NCBI GenBank assembly: GCA_009691855.1
Contig: SIAI01000015.1
Span: 1-64,000, forward strand
Source: Planctomycetota bacterium
Lineage (GTDB): Bacteria > Planctomycetota > UBA1135 > GCA-002686595
Direction: 5' to 3'
Length of the DNA stretch: 64,000 nucleotides
Positions 8,371 through 15,525 of this stretch are shown in pieces. Within the stretch, counting starts at the first letter, position 1. Every line of letters starts with the position of its first letter. A program made the translations under genes and the position numbers. The notes under the pieces were generated by a model. The model did not search any database. It was not told the origin of the DNA and worked only from the letters and a program-made list of their open reading frames with translations.

Positions 8371-8560
8371 AGCAGGCCGTTGAAAAAGTCCCGTCGCGAG
8401 ACATAGCGCACTTCGTCAGGGCTGGGAACGCGACGGAGAGACGGCGGAAGCGGCCTTCCTGGCCGCTGAGCACGGCCTGGATTGATACCGCACGACGAGC
8501 GTGACGACGCCATGACGATGTGCGCGAAGTCGCAGCAGGAACTTTTCTCGACGGACTGCT
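8371..8560. mobile_element. MITE-like element with imperfect terminal inverted repeats
   Basis: AGCAGGCCGTTGAAAAAGTC at 8371-8390 matches the reverse complement of 8538-8560 at about 19 of 23 positions with one gap. The roughly 190-bp unit has no coding capacity but holds an internal hairpin, AGCGGCC (8449-8455) with GGCCGCT (8461-8467). GTTGAAAAA-type ends occur on several transposon families, so it may be a passive derivative. No clear target duplication is visible. Confidence 0.45.
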
Positions 8561-8638
8561 AGCTGCTAGCGCAGCGTTCCTCCTCCCGGGCTTGCAAAGA
8601 ACAAGTCGTTCAGCGCGTGTGCCGCCAGCAACCCAAAC

Positions 8639-8795
8639 GCAGCGCGGAGACGCGCAGAGCGCGGAGCGCCACGGAGGAAGAACGGGGAGCGGGCCGGAAG
8701 CCCTCCGGATCGTCGGATTCCAGCAGGCTGCACCGCGGAGGCCCAGGCTCTTTCCTTCTCAGGGAGTCTCCGCGCTCTCTGCGTCTCCGCGCTGC
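8639..8795. repeat. long inverted repeat with 28-bp arms
   Basis: The left arm at 8639-8666 (GCAGCGCGGAGACGCGCAGA...) is nearly the reverse complement of the right arm at 8768-8795 (CTCCGCGCTCTCTGCGTCTC...), with only a few mismatches. About 100 bp without a convincing gene separates them. The GCGGAGACGC-rich arms resemble extragenic palindromic repeats seen in many GC-rich genomes. Confidence 0.5.
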
Positions 8796-8957
8796 GCTTT
8801 CCGCCACTCCAGGAGTCTTGCTCGCCGTGCAGGCGGCCGACGAATAGAAGGTCAGCGGACCTGGGCAGCCTGTTCTTTCCTCACCAGGGCCGCCTGCGGC
8901 GGGTAAGCGGCTCAGAGTGTGAGCAACAATCCACCACGGCGAGCTTCGAGGTTCTTG

Positions 8958-9129
8958 GGGCGCGAGGGGCTCGCGCCCAGGGGGTTCGAGGGCGAGCAAG
9001 AACACCCGCGCCGAAGCGGCGCGGGTGTTCTTGCTCACGCTCTCAGCGCGGGCTGCAACTCGCAACCCAATGAGACCTCATGCGCCCGCGCTGAGTTCTT
9101 GTTGGCGGGGGAGGCAGACCCTCCCCCGC
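8958..9129. repeat. array of four stem-loops in a gene-free region
   Basis: Four perfect inverted repeats follow one another. GGGCGCGAG (8958-8966) pairs with 8970-8978. A 20-bp arm at 8994-9013 pairs with 9017-9036 around a 3-nt loop. CTCAGCGCGGGC (9042-9053) pairs with 9084-9095. GCGGGGGAGG (9105-9114) pairs with 9120-9129. I see no coding sequence in 8340-9278, so this may be nested repeats or a structured transcript. Confidence 0.6.
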
Positions 9130-9209
9130 GACTCCTCCCTCCAGGCCAGGCGCGCCACGCGGCCTCCCCCTCCTCGCCGCTTGATGAGCGTCGCGGCGCG
9201 ACGGCGCCG

Positions 9210-9280
9210 GAGCTACTACTCCCCAGAATCCGCGCGCGGCGCGCGGACTCTCGAACCTAGCGGCTAGTAGCTAGTAGCTC
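9210..9280 (-). terminator. nested hairpin at the 3' end of the TerB/DUF697 gene
   Basis: The outer arms GAGCTACTA (9210-9218) and TAGTAGCTC (9272-9280) enclose an inner stem, TCCGCGCG (9229-9236) with CGCGCGGA (9240-9247). The outer stem overlaps the stop codon of the minus-strand gene ending at 9279, which suits a terminator or 3'-stabilising structure. Confidence 0.4.
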
Positions 9281-10184
9281 AGATCGCCAGCAGGCGCTGC
9301 AGCGAGCCCATGTCGGCCGCGCGCGCGCTGGCAGCGATGTCGCTCGCGTGCCGCGGCTGGAGTTCGCGCGCGCGCCCGACGAGCTCGCCGAAGAGCCCCT
9401 TCAGCTCGCCGGGCGTGAGCTTGCGCCCGCTGGCGTAGTAGCGCTTGGCCGCGTGGCCGAGCGCGTAGGTCGTGGCGAAGGAGAAGCCCACGCTGGTCGC
9501 GCTGCCAGCGAGTCCGCCGAGCATGCCGCCGCCCGCGCGCCCGAGGAAGCTCGACAGGAACTGGCGCGCGAAGCCCTCGATCATCTGCGAGGCCATGCCC
9601 ACGCCCAGCACGCCGAGGAATTCCTTCACGTGCCCGCGGTCTACCTCGAAGCCGTGGCGCTTGCCGACCTGGTACACGAGGCGCATCTGCAGCGGCAGGA
9701 TCGCCAGCGTGGCCAGACGCTGCGGCAGGAGCTCTAGCCCGCCGCACAGGATCGCCTGGCGCAGGATCTGCTCGTCGACTTCGCTCTCGCCCGCCCCGCC
9801 CGCCGAGAGCGAGGTGTTGGTCAGCGAATCAGTCTCGCTGCGGAAGCGGTCCGCGGTCTCCGGCGCGAGCCCGAGCTCCTGCGCGAGCTGCTCCAGGAAC
9901 AGGCGTTCTTTCTCGCTGGTCGCGCGATCCGCGCCGCACACGCAGGTGGCGATCTCGTAGGCCAGCTCGCGCGCGTCCGACGTGGTCAGCTCGCGCGCCG
10001 TGCGCGCCAGATCGACGCCGCCGGCCTCGACCTCGCTCCACAAAGCCTCGGGATCCAGCCCTTCGCCGCGGATGCGCTGCAGCGCGCCGCGGATGGCTTC
10101 GCGTTCGCGCTCGTCACGCCCGCCATCGGCACGCGCGGCGAGCAGCGCGATCACGAGCAACGCTTTTTGATTCTGCTGATCCAT
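9279..10184 (-). CDS. TerB-like and DUF697 domain protein
   Basis: The product is 301 aa. The N-terminal half (residues about 1-125) is all-helical with a TerB-like pattern (KALLVIALLAARADGGRDER and a second acidic repeat around CVCGADRATSEKER). The C-terminal half (about 140-265) matches the DUF697/YcjF-like pattern: a hydrophobic, glycine-rich region (GRAGGGMLGGLAGSATSVGF) and an FATTYALGHAAKRYYASG motif that usually sits at membranes next to GTPases. The two-domain architecture is recognised by pattern only. It lies 51 bp downstream of dinB on the same strand, so it may share the dinB promoter and its candidate operator. The biological role is unknown. Confidence 0.7.
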   Translation of the reverse strand: MDQQNQKALLVIALLAARADGGRDEREREAIRGALQRIRGEGLDPEALWSEVEAGGVDLARTARELTTSDARELAYEIATCVCGADRATSEKERLFLEQLAQELGLAPETADRFRSETDSLTNTSLSAGGAGESEVDEQILRQAILCGGLELLPQRLATLAILPLQMRLVYQVGKRHGFEVDRGHVKEFLGVLGVGMASQMIEGFARQFLSSFLGRAGGGMLGGLAGSATSVGFSFATTYALGHAAKRYYASGRKLTPGELKGLFGELVGRARELQPRHASDIAASARAADMGSLQRLLAI

Positions 10185-10235
10185 CGGCGCGACTCTAACC
10201 CGCTCGCTGGCCGAACGTCACGATTCCCGCGTGCC

Positions 10236-11591
10236 TCACTGGTTCAGCGACGGCGTGCGCAACTTGAAGCCGTCGGCCTCGAGCGGGTGGCTGGCCGCGA
10301 GCGGCGTGCTCGTGCCGCGCAGGATGCGCCCGAAGCCGTGCTTCTCGCGCAGCTCGTCCAGCGCCCGGTCGAGGCGCCGGTGGCGGTCGGCGCGGCTGGC
10401 GTCGTGCTCGGACGGCGCCGCCGCGTCCTCGCCCGAGAAGAGCTGGCCCTGCCAACCGGGCGCGACGCTCAGGCCGTGGAAGGCGACGCCGATGCGCTTC
10501 AACAGCGCGCGGCGCTTCGGGAACGAGCGGTAGAGCTCGAGCGCCAGCCGGTAGAGCTCGTGCGTGGCATCGCTGGGCGCGCTCAGCGCGCGCCGGCGGT
10601 GCGCGCCGAGGCCCTCCGCCGACCACGCGCCCGGGCGCGGGTTCGTGTCGACCCAGCGCGCGCGCACCTCGAGCGCGCGCGCCACCACGCCCTGCGCGCG
10701 CAGGCGCTGCGCGCCGCGCTCGACCAGGTACGAGAGCATGGCCTCGATCACCTCGGGCCGACCCTCCTCGGGTTCGAAGGTCGTCTCGCGCTGCAGCGAG
10801 TGCGGCGGGCGCGCGTGCAGCGTGCCGTCCTCGCCCAGCACGTGCGTGGCCTCGATCGGCGTCTCGTCGCGGCCGTGGGCGCGCTCGAACAGCAGCAGCC
10901 CGGCGCTGCCGAAGGCGGCGAACAGCACCTCGCGCGACACCAAGCGCAGCTCGCGCACGTAGTGCAGGGCGAAGCGCTCGAGCAGCGCGCCGGTCGCGTG
11001 CCCGACGCCGGGCAGGTGCTCGAGCGGCAGCGCGCCCACGAAGGCGAGTTCGCCGCCCGGCAGGATCTCGGCCACGCCGCCGGGTTTGCCGAGTTTGCCC
11101 GCCAGGCGCGCCACCAGGCGATTCGTGCCCACGCCGATCGAGAGGCCGAGCTGCGTGCGCGACTGCACCGCGCGCTGGATCGCCCAGGCCGCGTCGAAGG
11201 CCGCGCCCAGGAGGCGCTCCGTGCCCGTGAGGTCGAGATAGAAGTCGTCGATCGAGGCCACCTCGACCGTCGGCGTGAAGCCGAGCAGCGTGCGCGTGAC
11301 CTCGTCGCGCAGGCGATTCGCCGCCTGCGAATCACCGTCGCGGAAGATCGCGCGCGGACAGCGGCGGCGCGCCTCGGAGAGGTGCATCCCCGCGCGCACG
11401 CCGAACGCGCGCGCCTCGTAGGAGCACGACATCACCAGGTTGCGCGAGGTCGGCTGACCGCCGACGACAACGGGCTTGCCGCCCAGCTCCGGGTGCAGCG
11501 CCTGCTCGACCGAGGCCAGGAAGGCGTCCACGTCGAGGTGCAGGATGCGCCGCGTGCCGCGCGGCAGGTGCTGGTCCCGGCTGAGGGGCAT
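10236..11591 (-). CDS. dinB: DNA polymerase IV (Y family)
   Basis: This is a translesion DNA polymerase of 451 aa, longer than E. coli DinB (351). The palm begins HLDVDAFLASVEQA with the first catalytic Asp, and the steric-gate region follows. The second metal-binding motif reads ASIDDFYLDLTG, so an Asp stands where Pol IV usually has Glu. The helix-hairpin-helix segment (LEHLPGVGHATGALLERF) and little finger follow. WQGQLFSGED near residue 375 fits a beta-clamp-binding QxxLF motif. It is distinct from catalytically dead ImuB because both acidic motifs are kept. The start ATG at 11591 lies only 7 bp from the 18-bp motif shared with dnaE2. It is divergent from trmL. Confidence 0.87.
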   Translation of the reverse strand: MPLSRDQHLPRGTRRILHLDVDAFLASVEQALHPELGGKPVVVGGQPTSRNLVMSCSYEARAFGVRAGMHLSEARRRCPRAIFRDGDSQAANRLRDEVTRTLLGFTPTVEVASIDDFYLDLTGTERLLGAAFDAAWAIQRAVQSRTQLGLSIGVGTNRLVARLAGKLGKPGGVAEILPGGELAFVGALPLEHLPGVGHATGALLERFALHYVRELRLVSREVLFAAFGSAGLLLFERAHGRDETPIEATHVLGEDGTLHARPPHSLQRETTFEPEEGRPEVIEAMLSYLVERGAQRLRAQGVVARALEVRARWVDTNPRPGAWSAEGLGAHRRRALSAPSDATHELYRLALELYRSFPKRRALLKRIGVAFHGLSVAPGWQGQLFSGEDAAAPSEHDASRADRHRRLDRALDELREKHGFGRILRGTSTPLAASHPLEADGFKLRTPSLNQ

Positions 11592-11598
11592 GGCCGGA

Positions 11599-11616
11599 AC
11601 CCTAACAGATACCTAA
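11599..11616 (-). promoter_or_regulatory. candidate damage-response operator upstream of dinB
   Basis: The minus strand reads TTAGGTATCTGTTAGGGT, differing from the dnaE2 site at one base. It ends 7 bp before the dinB ATG, so it would overlap the ribosome-binding region or the transcription start. It lies in the 99-bp gap shared with divergent trmL. Confidence 0.6.
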
Positions 11617-11690
11617 AATCCGTGCGCTTTCGCCGGCTCAGACCCTTCCGGCGACCGCTCGCCGAGCTGCTACCCTCTCGCGCCACACGC

Positions 11691-12251
11691 ATGGAGATCG
11701 TCCTCGTCCACCCCGAAATCCCGCACAACTCGGGCTGCGCCGCGCGGCTCGCGGCGGCCCTCGGGCTGCGCCTGCAGCTGGTGGAGCCGCTCGGGTTCTC
11801 GCTCGAGGACCGCTACCTGAAGCGCGCCGGACTCGACTACTGGCCGGCGGTCGAGCTGGTCGTGCATCGCGACTGGCCCGCGGTCGAGCGCGCGCTCGGC
11901 GCCGAATCGCCGCGCCCCTTCGCTGAACGCCTGCGGCTCTTCAGCGCGCGCGGCGGCTCCTCGCTGTTCGCCACCGAGTTCGCGCCCGACGACGTGCTGG
12001 TCTTCGGCGGCGAGTCGCGCGGCCTGCCCGCGGAGCTCCTCGCGGCCCATCCCGCGCGCCGCGTGTACGTGCCCATCCGCCCCTGCGTGCGCAGCCTGAA
12101 CCTGGCCAACGTGGTCGCGCTCGCGACCTACACCGCGCTGGTGCGCGCCGGCGTGCCGTTGCCCGACAACGATGGCGGCTACGCGCCCGACGCGCGCGCC
12201 GACGAGGACGTGCGCCCGGTGCAGGTGGCGCGACGGGTGCCGAGCGCGTGA
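11691..12251 (+). CDS. trmL: tRNA (cytidine/uridine-2'-O-)-methyltransferase TrmL
   Basis: TrmL is a SPOUT-class methyltransferase that 2'-O-methylates position 34 of tRNA-Leu isoacceptors using S-adenosylmethionine. The product is 186 aa. It opens MEIVLVHPEIPHNSGCAARL, matching the family's N-P-x-I-P-x-N-x-G-x-x-x-R motif; an N-to-E change at the start of that motif is common in variants. The trefoil-knot SAM site shows LVFGGESRGLP and VRSLNLANVVALATY. The C-terminal 20 residues are an acidic/basic extension. It starts the coupled trmL, rRNA methyltransferase and sulfatase-fold set, and its TGA overlaps the next GTG by 4 bp. Confidence 0.9.
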   Translation: MEIVLVHPEIPHNSGCAARLAAALGLRLQLVEPLGFSLEDRYLKRAGLDYWPAVELVVHRDWPAVERALGAESPRPFAERLRLFSARGGSSLFATEFAPDDVLVFGGESRGLPAELLAAHPARRVYVPIRPCVRSLNLANVVALATYTALVRAGVPLPDNDGGYAPDARADEDVRPVQVARRVPSA

Positions 12252-13738
12252 GCGAGTCGCCTCCCAGCGCGCCGCTCGGGCCGCCGCTCGATGTGCCCCT
12301 CGCTGCGCCGCCCGGCAAGGCGCAGCCCGCGCGCAAGCCGGCCAAGGGCGATCTGCTCGAGCTCGCCCTGGACGAGATCGACGAGCGCGGGCGCACGCTG
12401 GGCACGCACGAGGAGTTCTCCGTGGCCGTGCGCGGCGGCACGCTCGGTGCCCGCGTCCTGGCGCGCGTGCAGAAGCGTCGCCGCAACGGCATCGAGGCCG
12501 GGCTGGAGCGCGAACTCACGCCCTCGCCGCACGCGGCCCTCGCGCGCTGCCCGCACGTGGTGAGCTGCGGCGGCTGCAGCTTCCAGGGCCTCGAGTACGC
12601 GGCCCAGCTGGCGGCCAAGGAGCGCCTGCTCGCGCGCATCCTCGCGCCGCTCGGCGCGCTGACGATCGCGCCCGTGCGCGCCGCGGCCACGCCCTGGAAC
12701 TACCGCAACAAGATGGACTTCACCTTCGGCGCCGCGCGCTGGATCGAAGCGGGCGAGCCCGAGCACGCCGAGCAGGGCTTCGCGCTCGGTCTGCACGCGC
12801 GCGGACACTTCCAGAAGGTGCTGGACGTGAAGGCCTGCGAGATCGCCTTCGCCGAGGCCGCGCCGATCCTGGCCGGCGTGCGCACGGCCGCGCGCGAGCT
12901 CGGGCTACGCGCCTGGGACGTGCGTACGCAGGCGGGTCTGCTGCGCAACCTGGTGCTGCGGAAAAGCTGGGCGAGCGGCGAGATCCTGGCCGATCTGGTG
13001 ACGACCGAGGAAGCGCCGCAGCGCCTCGAGCCCTTCGCCCTGCGCCTGCTCGAGCTGCACCCCGAGATCACCACGCTCGTGCAGCACGTGAATCCGGGCG
13101 TGGCCCTGGTCGCCGAGGGGACGCTCGCGCGCGTCTTCCGCGGCGCGGGCACGATCATGGAGCGCCTGGGGGGCCTCGCGTTCGAGCTCTCGGCGCACAG
13201 CTTCTTCCAGACCAACACGCGCCAGGCCGAAGAACTCGTGGCGCTGGTGCGCGAGTGGAGCGCGGTGCGCGCGGGCGAGACGGTTTTCGACCTCTACTGC
13301 GGCTGCGGCGTCTTCGCCCTGGCGCTGGCGCGCGACGTGGGCGCGGAGCGCGTCGTGGGCTTCGAGCTCGCGCCCTCGTCCATCGCCGACGCGCGCGCCA
13401 ACGCCGCGCGCAACGACCTGCTCGGCGTGCGCTTCGTGGCCGGCGACATCGCGTTGACGCTGACGCCTGACGCGCTGGCGCTGCGCGAACTGCCGCGCCC
13501 CGAGGTGTGCGTGGTCGACCCGCCGCGCGCGGGACTGCACCCGCGGGTCCTGGAGTCGCTGGTCGTGCTCGCACCCGCGCGCATCGTCTACGTGTCCTGC
13601 AACCCGCGCTCGGCGGTACAGGACCTGGTCACCCTGTGCGCCAGCGGCTGGCGCGTCGAGCGCGTACAGCCGGTGGATCTGTTCCCGCACACGCCGCACC
13701 TCGAGTGCGTGTTCTTGCTGCGGCGCGAGGGGCCGTGA
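12248..13738 (+). CDS. 23S rRNA (uracil-5-)-methyltransferase, RlmD/RumA family
   Basis: The enzyme methylates C5 of a uracil in RNA; in RlmD the target is U1939 of 23S rRNA. The product is 496 aa. A Pro/Ala-rich leader (1-34) precedes a TRAM domain (about 35-80). The Fe-S cysteines lie in CPHVVSCGGCSF, with a fourth likely in VKACEIA. The SAM site is FDLYCGCGVFALALA, and the catalytic cysteine is in YVSCNPRS, preceded by VVDPPRAGLHP. RlmC, RlmD and TrmA share this fold, so the exact target is uncertain, though the Fe-S site and TRAM domain favour RlmD. The GTG start overlaps the trmL stop (GTGA), and its own TGA overlaps the next GTG. Confidence 0.88.
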   Translation: MSESPPSAPLGPPLDVPLAAPPGKAQPARKPAKGDLLELALDEIDERGRTLGTHEEFSVAVRGGTLGARVLARVQKRRRNGIEAGLERELTPSPHAALARCPHVVSCGGCSFQGLEYAAQLAAKERLLARILAPLGALTIAPVRAAATPWNYRNKMDFTFGAARWIEAGEPEHAEQGFALGLHARGHFQKVLDVKACEIAFAEAAPILAGVRTAARELGLRAWDVRTQAGLLRNLVLRKSWASGEILADLVTTEEAPQRLEPFALRLLELHPEITTLVQHVNPGVALVAEGTLARVFRGAGTIMERLGGLAFELSAHSFFQTNTRQAEELVALVREWSAVRAGETVFDLYCGCGVFALALARDVGAERVVGFELAPSSIADARANAARNDLLGVRFVAGDIALTLTPDALALRELPRPEVCVVDPPRAGLHPRVLESLVVLAPARIVYVSCNPRSAVQDLVTLCASGWRVERVQPVDLFPHTPHLECVFLLRREGP

Positions 13739-15492
13739 ACGCGGCGCCGTGGTGCAGCGCGGCGCTGCTGCTGGGTTGCCTGGGAGCCCTGGGCTGCGTC
13801 GAGAGCGCGCGCCCGCGCTCGATCCTCTTGGTCACGCTCGACACCACGCGCGCCGATCGCCTGGGCTGCTACGGGCGCGCCGCGGCCGGCACGCCCGTGC
13901 TCGACGCCCTGGCCGCGCGCGGCGCGCGCTTCGAGCGCGCCTACACCACCGCGCCGATCACGCTGCCGGCGCACGCCTCGATCCTCAGCGGCAGCCCGCC
14001 GCCGCACCACGGCCTGCGTGACAACGGTCTGGCGGCGCTGGACGAGGGCGTCGAGACCCTGGCCGAGGTCGCGCGCCGCGCAGGGCGGCGTACCGCGGCC
14101 TGCGTCAGCGGTTTTCCGCTGTCGCACCTCTTCGGCCTCGCGCAGGGCTTCGAGTTCTACGGCGACGACTTCGGCGGCGCGCACGGCGCGCGCGAGGGCG
14201 TGATCCAGGAGCGCCGCGCCGACGCGACCGTGCGCGAGGCGGGGGACTGGCTCGCGCGGCTCGCGCCCGACGAGTCCTTCTTCCTGTGGGTGCATCTGTT
14301 CGACGCCCACGACCCGTACCAGCCGCCGGCGGAGTTCGCGCAGCGCTTCGCCGCCGACCCCTACCAGGGCGAGATCGCCTACACCGATCAGCAGCTGGGC
14401 GTGCTGCTGGCGCAGCTGGACGCGCTCGGACGCACGGCCGACACCGTCGTTCTCGTGACCGCTGACCACGGCGAGGCGCTGGGTGAGCACGGCGAGGCGA
14501 CGCACGCGCTGCTGCTGTACGAGGCCACCGTGCACGTGCCTCTGCTGCTCGCCGGGCCGGACGTGCCCGCGCGCGTCGTGCCGACGCCGGTCAGCCACGT
14601 CGACCTCGCGGCGACGCTGGTCGAGCTCGCCGGCATCGACGACGGTGGCGCGTTCTCACGCCACGGTGGGCGCTCCCTCGCGCCGCTCGCGCGCGGCGAC
14701 GCCGCGGGCTTCGCCGCGCGTCCGCTGTACCTCGAGACCTACTTCCCGCGCCTGCACTACGGCTGGAGCGAGCTCGTCGGCCTGGCGCGCGACGAGTGGA
14801 AGTACGTCGCGGCTCCCGGGGCACGCGGTGCCGATGGTCGCGCGCGCGCCGAGCTGTTCAGCCCCGCGAGCGATCCGCTCGAGCGCTCCGCGCGCGCCGA
14901 CGCGCAGCCGGCGCAAGAGCTCGCCGACGTGCTCCACGCGTTGCGCGCCGAGCTCGAGGCGAGCGCCGCGCCGCTCACACGCCACGTCGCGACCGCGGAC
15001 GAGATGGACGCGCTCGCCGCCCTCGGCTACGGCGGCATGGACGTCCTGGCGGAGTTGCCGAGCGCGAGCGCGGACTCGCCGAGCGCCCAGGACCCGCGCC
15101 TCGTGGTCGAGGCCGTGCCGCTGCTCAGCGCGATCCGCGCCCAGGCCGGCGCCGGTCAGTTCGAGGCCGCCGAGCGCGCCCTCGCGCGCCTCGAGGCCCT
15201 CGCGCCCGGCGGCATCGTGCTGCACGAGGCCCGCGGCGACTTCCACCTCGCGCGCGGCCGCGCGGGCTCGCGCACGGACCTCGAACGCGCCGCCGACGAA
15301 TTCGCCGCCGCCACCGCGCTCAAGCCCGGCCGCCGCGGCCTGTGGCTGCGCCGCAGCGAGGCGCTGCAGCAGCTCGGACGGCTCGCCGAGGCGCTCGAGT
15401 GCATCGACCACGCGCTCGAGCTCGCCCCGCCGACGCCGCAGTTCCTGGAGGCGCGCGAGGCGCTGAAGAAGCGCGTCGAGACGGGGCGCTAG
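13735..15492 (+). CDS. sulfatase-fold lipoprotein with C-terminal TPRs
   Basis: The product is 585 aa from a GTG overlapping the previous stop. A lipoprotein signal is visible (LLLGCLGALGC, Cys21). The alkaline-phosphatase-superfamily core shows LVTLDTTRADRLGCYG, FLWVHLFDAHDPYQPP and VTADHGEALGEHGE. At the sulfatase CxPxR signature it has T-L-P-A-H (residues 76-80), so there is no Cys or Ser to become formylglycine and the Arg is also changed. A Thr nucleophile as in related phosphoesterases or phosphotransferases is plausible. Residues about 470-580 form TPR-like helices (AERALARLEALAPG, EALECIDHALELAPP). The substrate is unknown. It is coupled to the RNA methyltransferases only by position. 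Confidence 0.82.
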   Translation: MNAAPWCSAALLLGCLGALGCVESARPRSILLVTLDTTRADRLGCYGRAAAGTPVLDALAARGARFERAYTTAPITLPAHASILSGSPPPHHGLRDNGLAALDEGVETLAEVARRAGRRTAACVSGFPLSHLFGLAQGFEFYGDDFGGAHGAREGVIQERRADATVREAGDWLARLAPDESFFLWVHLFDAHDPYQPPAEFAQRFAADPYQGEIAYTDQQLGVLLAQLDALGRTADTVVLVTADHGEALGEHGEATHALLLYEATVHVPLLLAGPDVPARVVPTPVSHVDLAATLVELAGIDDGGAFSRHGGRSLAPLARGDAAGFAARPLYLETYFPRLHYGWSELVGLARDEWKYVAAPGARGADGRARAELFSPASDPLERSARADAQPAQELADVLHALRAELEASAAPLTRHVATADEMDALAALGYGGMDVLAELPSASADSPSAQDPRLVVEAVPLLSAIRAQAGAGQFEAAERALARLEALAPGGIVLHEARGDFHLARGRAGSRTDLERAADEFAAATALKPGRRGLWLRRSEALQQLGRLAEALECIDHALELAPPTPQFLEAREALKKRVETGR

Positions 15493-15525
15493 ACGCTGCG
15501 GAGAGTGCGCGAGCGGGCGGGACGC

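Noticed and set aside
8520-9267. Several short overlapping open frames after bTHX
   Set aside because: They overlap inverted repeats, have no recognisable domain and differ in every frame.
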